From positions 41,110,501 to 41,174,500 of the forward strand of contig NC_135788.1 in the NCBI RefSeq assembly GCF_051106095.1: a DNA stretch of 64,000 bases, read 5' to 3'. The translations under genes and the position numbers were made by a program. This DNA is from Pogona vitticeps. Lineage: Eukaryota; Chordata; Lepidosauria; Squamata; Agamidae. This document shows positions 28,951-39,214 of the stretch, piece by piece. A model generated the notes under the pieces. It searched no databases. It worked only from the letters and a program-made list of their open reading frames with translations, and was not told the DNA's origin. Each line of letters begins with the position of its first letter. Position 1 is the stretch's first letter.

Positions 28951-29207
28951 GCTGGCCAAAGCGAATTAACCCAGGTAAGCCATAAATCCTGAATATAACT
29001 TCACAGCAGATCTATTGACACATATTCCATTGTGTAGTCACATGCTTAGTTATTTTCCCCTTATTTCTTTGGAATGTTTATATATTGCCTTCCAAAACAA
29101 CAGCAACAACTTTCATGTGCTGTCCTTGAGTTTTGCAGTCTTCCTCTAACAAAAGCTGTTAATAGTTTCCGGCTGTCACGACTGTTTGTAAAGTGGTTTG
29201 AGGAATT

Positions 29208-29281
29208 AATTTTTTTATTTTATTTATTTTATTTTATTTATACCCCGCCTATCTGGTCTTTGCGACCACTCTAGGCGGCTT
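29208..29281 (-). repeat. SINE/LINE 3' tail, minus orientation
   Basis: A TTTTA-rich run is followed by ATACCCCGCCTATCTGGTCT and TGCGACCACTCTAGGCGGCT. It lies between the two copies of the 150-bp duplication. Confidence 0.8.
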
Positions 29282-29294
29282 CCAGACAAAAAAA

Positions 29295-29449
29295 GGTCTG
29301 AAGTGAAAACTTCTTCCTGTCTTACTGTCAATTCCCCCCTCCCCACCCCCCAGACAAGCAGATCTAGGTAGGAGGTGTGGGGATGAGAAGATTCAAATAG
29401 TTAACAAGCTGCAAACGAGGCTGATTTCCTCCTTCCTGTCAGCAAGTAA
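29295..29449. repeat. Direct duplication of about 150 bp, right copy
   Basis: Matches 28793-28950 in the same orientation. It begins directly after the inserted tail at 29208-29281. Confidence 0.9.
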
Positions 29450-31544
29450 TGATGTCAAAAGCCCATCTACCAGTCCTAAAGTTGTTATTTTTGGTTTTTT
29501 TCTGCCAGATGTGCATTGACCATAGGAGAGTAGGATATGAAGTTGCTAGGAAGGACCATTAGAGAAAGTGAAGTGGTCACCTCAGGCAATAACTGCTGAT
29601 GAATGACAGTAAGATGTTGGAGAAGAATACGGTGTGTTGTGCAGCCTGCCTTGCACTAAGTTATGCTGTTGAAGATGAAAATTGAGGACACTGTTCCATA
29701 AGAACTGAAAGAAGATTTAATGGCCAATTTTGTTGGCTTTTGACAAATGGACTGCAATTTAGTTTTGTATTCTTCTTGGGTTTCGACCAGGTAGCAAAGT
29801 ATCTCAGACCACTAGTCCACCTAACTTTATTTTTGTATACCTTTACCCAGCATGTTGTTTCATTTATTGTTATGTGCTGTCAAGTTACTTCCAATCTATA
29901 ATAGAGACTCAATAAACTGATGACTTAAATCCTATCCTTAATAGTTTTGCTCAGATCTTGCAATTTGAAGACTGTGGCTTCCATAACTAATTCAGTCCAT
30001 CTACTTTGCAGTTTTCCTTTTTCCCGATAGCCTTCAACTATTCTTCTCTGACAGGGGTTTATGGATGAGGTGGTGCCTTTTCCTTTGCCCCAGCAGAGGG
30101 CAATTCAAGTACCGGTACCAGTACAGTAATTTGACAAACAGTGGAATTGAGAGCAGTAAAGAAAATTGTATTGTAGCAGTATTGTAGCAGCAGTAATACA
30201 TACAGAGTTGCCCTTTCTTCAGTCCTTTGGTCATACACGTTACAGTATTCAAGGTCAGTCCATTTACCATAGTATAAATCCAGAAACTGTAGTAATATTC
30301 TGCTTCATAAATCAATCCTGCAGAGTAGCTCCTTCTTCTCTCCATTCAACCCCCGCCGCACCAAACAGTGTTCTGAGGCTGTTAGCTTTATTGCCCCTTG
30401 TTTTATTTCCACATCTATATTAAATCTAACTGATTAGCTTGTTGCTAGCACAGCTATAGTATTTGATCACAGTCTTTCTACAAACTTTCTACAAACTTTG
30501 ATTATCAATTCCTACAGGGATGTTCTAGACCTGACACTCTCACTATTGTATTTTTCAACAAGTATTTTTCTTCTCATGATATACGTAAAGCAAAATAGAC
30601 TCAGTTTAGTTGTTTTAGCTTCTAATGGGAGTCCTGGCTTGCTTTGATCTAGAACCCACTTATTTATCTTTTTGATGCTCCATGGAATGTAATTGTATAG
30701 GGTTTGAGAAAGAAGACCTTTCTGGCCCTAGCTGAAGATGCTGAGGGTGGAACATCTTGCATACAGACCATATACTCTACCAATGAACCATGTTAACATC
30801 TAAAGAGAGCAAGGGCTTCTGCATAACTAGGCTTTAAAAAACCCCAAGAAGCTCTTCTCATATTTATGGCTTTCCAGTTGTCACTATGGGATGCTTGAAT
30901 GAATATGTATTAGCAGATTGTTAGGGTAGATGAAGGGAAGGATAAGGCAGTTATTTGATTTATTCCAAGTCCATAATTCTTTTCCATTATTCTGTATTTT
31001 AACACACTAATTGGAGTTATATGGGAAGTGACAAGGTCAGTGTTCACCAAACTGTATACATCCAACTACGTTAGCTTTGTTTTGATTGATACACATAACT
31101 TTGCCAACTTGCGTAGGTTATATTTGGATATGATATTTGATTAGCTTCATCCTGTAAAAACTCCAGCTGTGTATTTACAGTAGGGCAATTGTCTCTTTTA
31201 CAGAATGGGTAAAACAGCAAACCGTCACATGCCTATCATTTCCTTTATTATATGTATAGATACTTTTTTTCATTCTCTAGCAAAAAAAAAAATGAAATTT
31301 AAAATCCCTTAGTGTTATGGTTTTAAAGAATAAATAAAATAATATTCATGCTTGGGTGAAGGGCAAATACATGGCATGGGATGGGCAGAGCATTTAGTCA
31401 GACCTCAGGCATCACAGTCAGTGGTGGCTTTAGGGTACAGCTACACTAACAGCAGGGAGTGAGCTACTGTGGGCTTATTGGGAATGACAAGGCTTGATCA
31501 GAATAATTGAATCAAACCTGACCATTGACATAGAAATGACTCCT
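29450..31544. other. Non-coding, nothing recognised
   Basis: About 2 kb without a supported gene or transposon. Minus-strand open frame 30034-30345 has no domain. Confidence 0.5.
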
Positions 31545-31602
31545 GCCAATATCGTGAAGTGGCTTAATAAACAACCCACTTCAGGATATTGGCAAATTAA
31601 TC
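31545..31602 (+). repeat. 58-bp palindromic module, left copy
   Basis: The module starts GCCAATATCGTGAAGTGG and ends GGATATTGGCAAATTAATC. It can fold on itself (CCAATAT with ATATTGG, GAAGTGG with CCACTTC). An inverted copy lies at 32869-32926. Confidence 0.85.
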
Positions 31603-31644
31603 ACTTCATGAAATGATGTTCTTTTGACTGTATATAGACTACAG

Positions 31645-31999
31645 CAACAGTCCCTAATCTTTTTGGGACCGTGGACCAGTTGGGGGGTGTGGGCTCTGTG
31701 CATGGCTGGCAGGGGCACCCCTACGCTCATGGGTGGGTGTGTCACACTCACTGGTGGGCGTGTCATGCTTGCGGAGGGGTGTGTCATGCTTGCAGCTGGG
31801 CGTGTTGCACTTGCAGAGGGGTGTGTCATGCTTGCACGCTTGCGCACAAGCATGACATGCCCACCCACGAGTGCGACATGCCCCACCGCAAGCACGACAT
31901 GACCACTGCATGAGGGGGGCAGAGATCCATCTCTGTGGCCCAGTTCCAGGAAGCCCACGGATTGCCACCGGGCAGCAGACCGTGGGTTGGGGACCCCTG
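31645..31999. mobile_element. hAT-type non-autonomous element, about 355 bp
   Basis: The left end CAACAGTCCCTAATCTTTTT and the inverted right end CAGGGGTCCCCAACCCACGG are terminal repeats of a Charlie-like hAT family. An imperfect 8-bp target duplication flanks it (GACTACAG at 31637-31644 and GACTACCA at 32000-32007). The interior is a GC-rich array of words such as GGTGTGTCATGCTTGCAG. It then turns into its own complement (AAGCATGACATGCCCACC). The overlapping open frames here come from that array and are not genes. Confidence 0.8.
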
Positions 32000-32010
32000 G
32001 ACTACCAGTA

Positions 32011-32424
32011 CAGTGGTGCCTTGAGTTGCAAACTTAGTTCGTTCTGGATGATGGTTGTAACTCAAGTTGGTTGTAACTCAAAATACCATTTCCCATAGAA
32101 ATACATTGAAAAGTGATTAATCCATTCCGACCGTTTTTTGGTTGTATCTCAAGCTGCTGGTTGTATCTCAAAGCATTAGTTCCCATAGTAACTAATGCAA
32201 AAGTGGTTAATCCATCCACTACCACTAGGGGGAGACTTTTTAAAAAAACCTAAGATGACGTCTAAGATTTAAAAAAGGACAGGAAAGGAGGGAGGGAACA
32301 ATGGGGAAAAGAGGCCTTTTTTCTCAAAGTGCCGGTTGCAAGTAAAAGCAAAATGTTGCCACCAGAGCTGGTTGTAACTCAAATTGGTTGCATGTCAAGA
32401 TGGTTGTAAGTCAAGGTACCACTG
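32011..32424. mobile_element. Tigger-like MITE, 414 bp
   Basis: Terminal repeats are CAGTGGTGCCTTGAGTTGCA and, inverted, CAGTGGTACCTTGACTTACA. TA lies on both sides (32009-32010 and 32425-32426). The interior repeats GGTTGTAACTCAA and TTGTATCTCAA and has no transposase. It starts only 11 bases right of the hAT element. Confidence 0.9.
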
Positions 32425-32585
32425 TATTGCTGATTTGCTGCATCGATTAGGAAAAAAAATTAAGCAATATTTTCTTTGTCTTCTCTTAAAGGGCTGGTTG
32501 AGAAACTGCCTGCAGCTGATGCCACCACTGTGAATCAGACTGTGGGTGGTTCTTTAACTGGCCCTTTAGGTGAGGGAAAGAAAAT

Positions 32586-32766
32586 CTAATGGTTGTTGTG
32601 GGTTTTTCGGGCTCTTTGGCTGTGTTCTGAAGGTTGTTCTTCCTAACGTTTCGCCAGTCTCTGTGGCCCGCATCTTCAGAGGACAGCACAGAGACTGGCG
32701 AAACGTTAGGAAGAACAACCTTCAGAACACGGCCAAAGAGCCCAAAAAACCCACAACAACCATTAG
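32586..32766. repeat. Foldback with 80-bp arms, two mismatches
   Basis: The left arm (32586-32665, starting CTAATGGTTGTTGTGGG) and the right arm (32687-32766, ending CACAACAACCATTAG) are reverse complements with about two mismatches over 80 bp. A 21-base loop separates them. It is followed by ATCCCAGCCGTGAAAGCCTT. Similar hairpins are, to my knowledge, repeated in squamate genomes, but I cannot name the family. A Penelope-like or other element terminus is possible. Confidence 0.9.
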
Positions 32767-32868
32767 ATCCCAGCCGTGAAAGCCTTCGTGAATACAAAAT
32801 CTATTGTATTTCTCTTATAACTGATGTAGTGCATCAGCAATCGTTTACATCTGCTGAGGGAAGGAAGG

Positions 32869-32926
32869 GATTAATTTGCCAATGTTGTGAAGTGGCTCGT
32901 GTATTAAGCAACTTCACAATATTGGC
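32869..32926 (-). repeat. 58-bp palindromic module, right (inverted) copy
   Basis: Its reverse complement matches 31545-31602 at most positions: GCCAATATTGTGAAGTTGCT and GGCAAATTAATC. Confidence 0.85.
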
Positions 32927-34401
32927 AAATCCAAAGAGGAAAGCTTGCATTGGACCAGTTCTAGCAATCCCACATGCTGGAACTGATCCAGATCAGTCTT
33001 GCATGAGAATAATGGAAGCCCCTTGACAGGAGCCTGAAAGGTGCAGGTAGGAATGCTCTGGTGTTGGGCTGGTGCACTGTAGTAAATACGTTGTCTGATC
33101 ACTGTCTAAGGGCACACCAGTGCATCTGTGTAGTGCTCCAAACAGTAAGATGAACAGCTCATGTCTCTTATTTGATCACTCAGCCATTGCCTCTGTGCTT
33201 ACTGTGTTGCCCTAATCCTTCCAAGGCTTGGGGGCTGATTTACATGGTTCCCTCCTCTCCACGTATTCTCCCAATGCTCCAATTGGTTTGGCTGAGTGGA
33301 AGGGGCTTTTGGGACAAAGCAGATATTTGAACTCAAGTTTCTCTGTGTCAAGCCCTGCACTCTAGCCATTCCACTATTCTGTTCCTCTAAAATCAGCATT
33401 TATTATATGAAAGATCCCAATGATAGAAAAACACATTGACAGAAAAACAATGCAATAATTAATTACTCAGTTTGTATAACAGATAAATTGACATGATATG
33501 TTCAGTCTATACAATATATGGATTTGCATAGTATGCAAATTAGGCAATCTGGATTTGGGAAAGTCACCTTTAAAAATAAACAATAGATCAGGCCAGCTGA
33601 GGTACGTACGTAAGATAAACTGAGCAATATTTTCAGTAGCCAGTGTAGCATACGTGAATCAGAATGGATTTTGTAATCTTTTGCAGATTAGAAAGAACAT
33701 TATGCTGCAGTTTCAATAATCTTCTTGTTTTCAGGTATTTTCCCTCACTTAGCAAGTATGTGTGGCCTTTCAAAAACTACAAAGGAAATACATTTGGTTT
33801 TCATTTTTCCAAATTCCAAAACAAAAGATAGAGCAAGGAATGTCTTGGCGTCCTACAATTATGATCACATAAATTGAACAACATAGCTTGGCTCTGTTCA
33901 CCTAAAACTGTGGAGACCGTTGCCGAACTTCCCACAAAGTTGAGACTCTCGTTCAATACCAAATGTAGTCAAATCAGGAAAACCATGTCTTAATTAATTT
34001 TAATCTAATGTTTCTAGTTAAAACAGTACAACAGATCACTCCCCAGGGCTTAGAAAGACTTCAACTGTAATTATTCTCTGTCAGAATATCCAAATAAGAA
34101 CTGGTTGGAAAATGAAAGCAAATGCCTGTTTACAAAACACTGCGGTATTTATTTGGTAAGGCAACTCTCTGTAGGCTGAGCTTGATGTTAATTTAAGGAT
34201 GCCAAGAATCTCCCCCCTCCCCCCAATTGCTTTTGGCCTCAGATGCAAAGAAAACAGAAGGTTTCCTTTTTTAGCCAAAATATTTAAAAAACCTACTGTG
34301 GTCCCACAAAGCTTTTAGTTTTGTAAACTGTTGTGAAGCAATTTGCATCAAAGCCACCTTTCCAGTTTAAGTGGCAGTAGGAACACCACCAAATGAGGTA
34401 A
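32927..34401. other. Non-coding, nothing recognised
   Basis: About 1.5 kb without a supported feature. Confidence 0.5.
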
Positions 34402-34406
34402 CTTAT
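34402..34406. repeat. Target-site duplication, left copy (CTTAT)
   Basis: Repeated at 39696-39700, just after the 3' LTR. Confidence 0.9.
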
Positions 34407-34877
34407 TGTCACATACAGCACTGATGGTACCTGTCTGTCATGGGTTTGGAGGGAAAGTTCCATCCTATGGGGAGTGGAAGGCGGGACATCAGGGGGGAGG
34501 AGCTGTACTGTATATATATTTGGAGCTTGTGTGGAGAGTGAAGAGTTGGAGTCTGTGTGTCAGACTGGGTACAACTGTGTGTCAGTTAGTACATACCTGA
34601 TAGGTTCAGGTTTCTATATAGGTAGCCAGAACTGATAGGTTCAGGGTCTGTGCGTTACCTTCAAGTGTTCTGTGGGAACCAATCTGTTGTGTGTGTATGA
34701 TTGGGACTATGCCACGTTACATTATCCTATTTACCTGATTCTTTTATTTACCCTGTTTGTTGTTTCAATAAACCTTGTTCTTTTATTTATTAAAATCCAT
34801 TCCTGGTCTGTGTGACTCCTTACAGGTGGCAGCATAAATACATGGTGGCATACTCCAGTAGGTCTGGGGTTGTCACA
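34407..34877 (+). repeat. 5' LTR of the Gypsy-like element
   Basis: A TATA-like stretch (CTGTATATATATTTGGAGC) lies near 34508 and a poly(A) signal (TTCAATAAACC) near 34764. Confidence 0.93.
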
Positions 34878-34882
34878 TTGAT

Positions 34883-34907
34883 TGGTGTGCAGCGTGTGGG
34901 ATACGAC
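34883..34907 (+). promoter_or_regulatory. Primer binding site, tRNA-Leu-like
   Basis: TGGTGTGCAGCGTGTGGGAT then ACGAC resembles the complement of a tRNA-Leu 3' end but is less exact than the site at 16744. It lies five bases past the LTR edge. Confidence 0.5.
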
Positions 34908-35320
34908 TGGTCCAGTTGTCCAGTGGTCCAGCAAAGCCTTGGCAAGTGGGCCCAGAGCAAGGGGGGTCTAGTCAGGGAAAATCTGAGGGCGCGTAGGTAA
35001 TCTTCTAGGCTTACCTCACGGGGAGGTAGGCTAGTGGAAGAACGTGCACACTCAGATTGGGGGGGACTAGATTAGGGAGCTCTGAGGCAACCCGTTTTGG
35101 CGGGAAAGGGCTGAGGCAAAGCTGTGTGAAGTAACAGTGATCTAGCCTGTCTGCTGAGAGGCCTAGCAGAGGGGGTGGATTCTGCCTGGCAACAGTTGCA
35201 AGTTGGTGCTGAAGGAACAGCAGCAGTCTATAGAAGGCTGTTTCTGAGGCAAAAGGAAAAAAGTCGTCGTTTTATTTTGAGGCGTGACTTTGGAAGGCAG
35301 CCTGTTCTGGGGGGGGGATT

Positions 35321-38300
35321 ATGCCCTTGACTAGAAGCCAGATGGCAGAAATGGGGGAAGTGAGAGAACCACAGGGAGACCAAGGTTCTGAGGAGGAATT
35401 TGGCTCAGTGCAGGATGAGAGCACGGGAGAACTGACCTCAGAACTCAGAAGAATGCTCCTAGCCCAACAGCATGAGCTTAGGGTGAGGGAAATGGAGGAA
35501 AGGGAAAGAGAGAAGCAGAGAAAATTTGAAATAGAGAGAGAGAAAATGGAAAAAGAAGAAATATTAGAGAGAGAAAAAATGGAGGAAAGGGAAAGAGAGA
35601 AACAGAGACAATTTGAAATGGAAAAGGAAGAGAAACAGGAAAGGGAAAGGGAGAAACAAAGACAATTTGAGTTAGAAAAAATGGCGTTTGAGCTGAAGAA
35701 GCTGGAGATGATGAGTGGAAATAGGAATAACAATAATAATGAGGGGAACCCAGGGAATGGGGAAGGCAGCCTGTCTAAAACTGACCTGAAGAAATTCCCT
35801 GTGTACCACAAGGGAGATTGCCCTGAGGTGTTCTTTTCCCTCATGGAAAGAGCGTTTGTGGACTTCTCAGTAAGGGAAACTGAGAAGATGACTATTATGC
35901 GATCTTTGATCAGTGGCAGCCTGGCAGAAGTCTATGCAGAGATGCCAGTGGAACTGCTGAAGGACTTCGCTGAGTTTAAAAAACTGGTGTTTGCCCGGCA
36001 TGGGATAACTGCGGAACAGCTGAGGCAAAGATTCAGGTCACTCACAAAAAAACCAGAGCAGACTTTTACCCAAGTGGGGGCCCAACTGGTGAGGTTGCTA
36101 GAGAAATGGCTGTCTCAGGAGGGGACAGAGACCTTTCAGCAGCTCAAAGACCTGATAGCGCTGGAACAGTTTTATTCAGTCCTGCATGGGGAACTAAAGT
36201 TCCATGTGAGGGAGAGGAAACCTAAATCGGTGGCAGAAGCGGCAGAGATCGCAGATTTTATTTCCCAAATAAGGAAGCCCTTAGGTGCTGAGGGGAAAAC
36301 TGTGGGTAAGCCCAAAGAAACCTACAGCAGGTACTCTCAGGGACCAGGGAAAAACCAGCAAGGGGGAGGGGCCCATGTTGAAGGGAAGCCCTCAGACATG
36401 AAACCACCAAGACCTCAGATTTTGGAGGGAAAACCAAAACCAGATGAGAAAGACTCCAAGTACAGCAGAAAATGTTATTTCTGTCAAGGAAAGGGCCATC
36501 TAATCTCAGAGTGTGAGAAATTAAAGCAGCTAAAGGGAAATTTGCCTCATGATTTGAGTGGAACCAAGCCAAAAGCTGTGTTCTGTGTCCAGACAGAGCA
36601 AAGCTCCTTGCCATTGAGGGAGCCTGTTACCATGGCTACTCAATCTGGACCAGTTACATCTGCTGATCAGGCTGAGGAAAATGGTCCTCTTGTGGAGGTC
36701 AAGCGCTGCTTACTGGTTAGGACAGATTCACCATTGTTTGAGACCGCAGGGGTGGACGTAGGAATACTTGATCATCAGTATAGGGGGCTAAGGGATACTT
36801 GTTCTCAGGTGACCCTGTGCCATCCAGATATTATTCCTAGGAACTATATAATCCCAAATGAGAGCCTGAAGGTGGCAGGGATTGAGGGGCAGGTGATCTC
36901 ACTGCCAGTAGCTGAGGTACCTGTGAGCTTTCAAGGCTGGAGGGGAGTTTGGCGGCTAGCGATTTCATCGACTCTGCCAGCAGCCGTGCTCGTGGGAAAT
37001 GACCTGGCTGAACATGTGAAACGGGTGTTAGTGATTACACGCTCACAAGCTACCACGGGGACAGTTCAGGGGGGTACTGAAGAGCCCGAGGTTGAAGCAG
37101 GTGAGGGTAGTCCCGAAGCCGTGGCAGAAACCTTAGCCACGGACAGCAAATTTGGCCAAGAGCAAAAGGCAGACGCCACTCTCCGAAAGTGTTTTGAGAA
37201 GGTGACAGACACCCAGCTAACACCTGAAACCCCAGCGAGATTTCGTGAGAAGAAGGGAATTTTATATAGAGAGACCCTGATGAATATCTCAAAAGGGGGA
37301 GATGGGATCAGAAGTCAGCTAGTGGTACCTGAAAAGTATCGCCCCATGATCTTACAAAGGGGGCACTCTGACATGTTTGCTGTGCACTTAGGGGTGAACA
37401 AAACACAGCAGAGAATCACACAAAATTTTTACTGGCCTGAAATAGGGAAGCAGATCAAGGAGTTCTGTAAACAATGTGATGTGTGTCAGAGGCAGGGGAA
37501 TAACCGTGACAGGACCAAAGCGAAGTTGTGCCCTTTGCCTGTGATTGACACCCCGTTCAAATGTATAGGAGTGGATATTGTGGGACCTTTGCCCAAGGCC
37601 ACAAAGAGGGGGAACCGGTTCATTCTCACCATTGTGGACCATGCCACGAGGTACCCCGAAGCCATTCCCTTGACTAACATCGAAACTAACACAGTGGCAG
37701 ACGCCTTGGTGGGGTATATGTCCAGGATGGGATTTGCCTCAGAAATAATCACAGATTTGGGCACATCGTTTACATCAAAGCTCATGAAACGGTTATGGCA
37801 AATCTGTGGAATTAAACACAAGGAAACCACTGCCTATCACCCCGAAAGTAATGGGTTAACGGAGAAGTTCAATGGGACTCTGATGCGCATGATTAGGGCT
37901 TACTTGGCAGAGAATCCAAACAATTGGGACCAGAAGCTGCAATCCCTTTTGTTTGCTTACCGATCAGTGCCCCAAGCCAGTACCGGGTTCAGTCCATTTG
38001 AACTTTTGTTTGGGAGAAAAGTAAGAGGTCCACTTGATTTAAGCAAACAAAATTGGGAGCAGATCACCCAGGATGACCCACAAGATGTTGTGACGTACAT
38101 AGACACTTTAATGAATGACCTGAAGAGAAACCTAGAGCTAGCAGCAGAAAACCTGCAAGCTCAGAAGGTCAGACAGAAAACCTGGTATGACCAGAATGCC
38201 AGGGAGAGGCACTTTAACCCAGGGGAGGAAGTGCTTTGGCTTAGGCCCTGCAAAGAGAACAAACTGCAGCTGGGTAGCCCAGAAATAAAATACTTGGGTC

Positions 38301-38965
38301 ACATAGTAGGGGGAGGAGTGATCAAACCCCTAGAGGCCAAGATAGAAGCCGTTCGTGATTGGCCCAGACCCAACACCAAGAAAAAAGTCAAATCATTTCT
38401 TGGGTTGGTGGGATACTACAGAAAGTTCATCCCGAGGTTTAGCAAGATAGCGACTCCGCTGACCGATCTGACGCGGAAGAAAACTGATGACCGCATCCCG
38501 TGGACCAGCGACTGTGAGGAGGCGTTCCAGAGGTTGAAGCAGGCGCTCATCCATTATCCAGTGCTGCATGCTCCTGACTTCGACCGGGAGTTCATCATCT
38601 ACACCGATGCGTCTAACAGCGGGGTAGGAGCAGTTCTTTGCCAGGAGGATGAAAATGGTGACCAGCATCCAGTGTCCTACCTGAGTAGGAAACTCCAGAA
38701 AGGTGAGAGACATTTGGCAACCCTGGAAAAGGAGTGCCTGGCCATAGTATACGCGATTCAGAAGGCCAAACCTTACATCTGGGGAAGACATTTTGTTCTG
38801 TGCACTGACCACTCACCACTGCAGTGGTTAAAGACAATGAAAACCCATAATAGTAAACTTATGAGGTGGGCTTTAAACCTGCAAGATTTTGACTTCGAAG
38901 TGAAGGTGGTCAGAGGGTCAATGAACTGTGTCGCTGACGCCTTGTCCAGAAGACCCGACGAGTGA
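35321..38965 (+). CDS. Gag-pol-like open frame of the Gypsy-like element
   Basis: The frame is open for 1214 codons. Residues about 45-130 are an extreme Glu/Arg/Lys coiled coil with repeating EREREKQRQFE-type units. Residues about 150-330 are a gag/capsid-like region. A CCHC zinc knuckle (CYFCQGKGHLISEC) lies at about 385-398. From about 675 comes an integrase with its HHCC finger (GHSDMFAVHLG, then CKQCDVCQ) and a D, D, E core (CIGVDIVGPLP, IITDLGTSF, YHPESNGLTEKFNG). The last 220 residues are the tail of a reverse transcriptase (YLGHIVGGGVIKPLEAK, LGLVGYYRKFI) and an RNase H (IIYTDASNSGVGAVL, LEKECLAIVYAI, CTDHSPLQW, NCVADALSRR). Most Gypsy elements have integrase last. Whether the protein works is unknown. 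Confidence 0.88.
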   Translation: MPLTRSQMAEMGEVREPQGDQGSEEEFGSVQDESTGELTSELRRMLLAQQHELRVREMEEREREKQRKFEIEREKMEKEEILEREKMEEREREKQRQFEMEKEEKQEREREKQRQFELEKMAFELKKLEMMSGNRNNNNNEGNPGNGEGSLSKTDLKKFPVYHKGDCPEVFFSLMERAFVDFSVRETEKMTIMRSLISGSLAEVYAEMPVELLKDFAEFKKLVFARHGITAEQLRQRFRSLTKKPEQTFTQVGAQLVRLLEKWLSQEGTETFQQLKDLIALEQFYSVLHGELKFHVRERKPKSVAEAAEIADFISQIRKPLGAEGKTVGKPKETYSRYSQGPGKNQQGGGAHVEGKPSDMKPPRPQILEGKPKPDEKDSKYSRKCYFCQGKGHLISECEKLKQLKGNLPHDLSGTKPKAVFCVQTEQSSLPLREPVTMATQSGPVTSADQAEENGPLVEVKRCLLVRTDSPLFETAGVDVGILDHQYRGLRDTCSQVTLCHPDIIPRNYIIPNESLKVAGIEGQVISLPVAEVPVSFQGWRGVWRLAISSTLPAAVLVGNDLAEHVKRVLVITRSQATTGTVQGGTEEPEVEAGEGSPEAVAETLATDSKFGQEQKADATLRKCFEKVTDTQLTPETPARFREKKGILYRETLMNISKGGDGIRSQLVVPEKYRPMILQRGHSDMFAVHLGVNKTQQRITQNFYWPEIGKQIKEFCKQCDVCQRQGNNRDRTKAKLCPLPVIDTPFKCIGVDIVGPLPKATKRGNRFILTIVDHATRYPEAIPLTNIETNTVADALVGYMSRMGFASEIITDLGTSFTSKLMKRLWQICGIKHKETTAYHPESNGLTEKFNGTLMRMIRAYLAENPNNWDQKLQSLLFAYRSVPQASTGFSPFELLFGRKVRGPLDLSKQNWEQITQDDPQDVVTYIDTLMNDLKRNLELAAENLQAQKVRQKTWYDQNARERHFNPGEEVLWLRPCKENKLQLGSPEIKYLGHIVGGGVIKPLEAKIEAVRDWPRPNTKKKVKSFLGLVGYYRKFIPRFSKIATPLTDLTRKKTDDRIPWTSDCEEAFQRLKQALIHYPVLHAPDFDREFIIYTDASNSGVGAVLCQEDENGDQHPVSYLSRKLQKGERHLATLEKECLAIVYAIQKAKPYIWGRHFVLCTDHSPLQWLKTMKTHNSKLMRWALNLQDFDFEVKVVRGSMNCVADALSRRPDE

Positions 38966-39214
38966 AGACGGCGAAGAAACCATGGACTATGTATATTTTG
39001 GTGACCAAAAGTTAAATGTACCTGTTTGTTGAACAGGCTTGGTTTGTATTAATAAAGGTAATTTAATGTATTGTGAATATTAATGTTTAAAGTAAGTATG
39101 GGTTATGGGATTGTGTTATAATGTATAACTGTTGTTGTGTTTTGATCCTGGTTGTTTTTTTGGAGAAAAGCACTTTAGCTTTTCCCCTGCAAAACAACTT
39201 ATAAAGAGGGGAGG

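Noticed and set aside
31690-31900. Possible CRISPR-like array
   Set aside because: The units are irregular, there are no constant spacers, and it lies inside a vertebrate hAT element.
31581-31968. His/Cys/Thr-rich open frames
   Set aside because: They read the GC-rich word array inside the hAT element in several frames. The apparent Cys/His pattern comes from the repeat and is not a zinc finger.
35272-35844. 190-residue Ser/Leu/Phe-rich minus-strand frame
   Set aside because: It is the shadow of the Glu/Lys/Arg-rich coiled-coil coding on the other strand.
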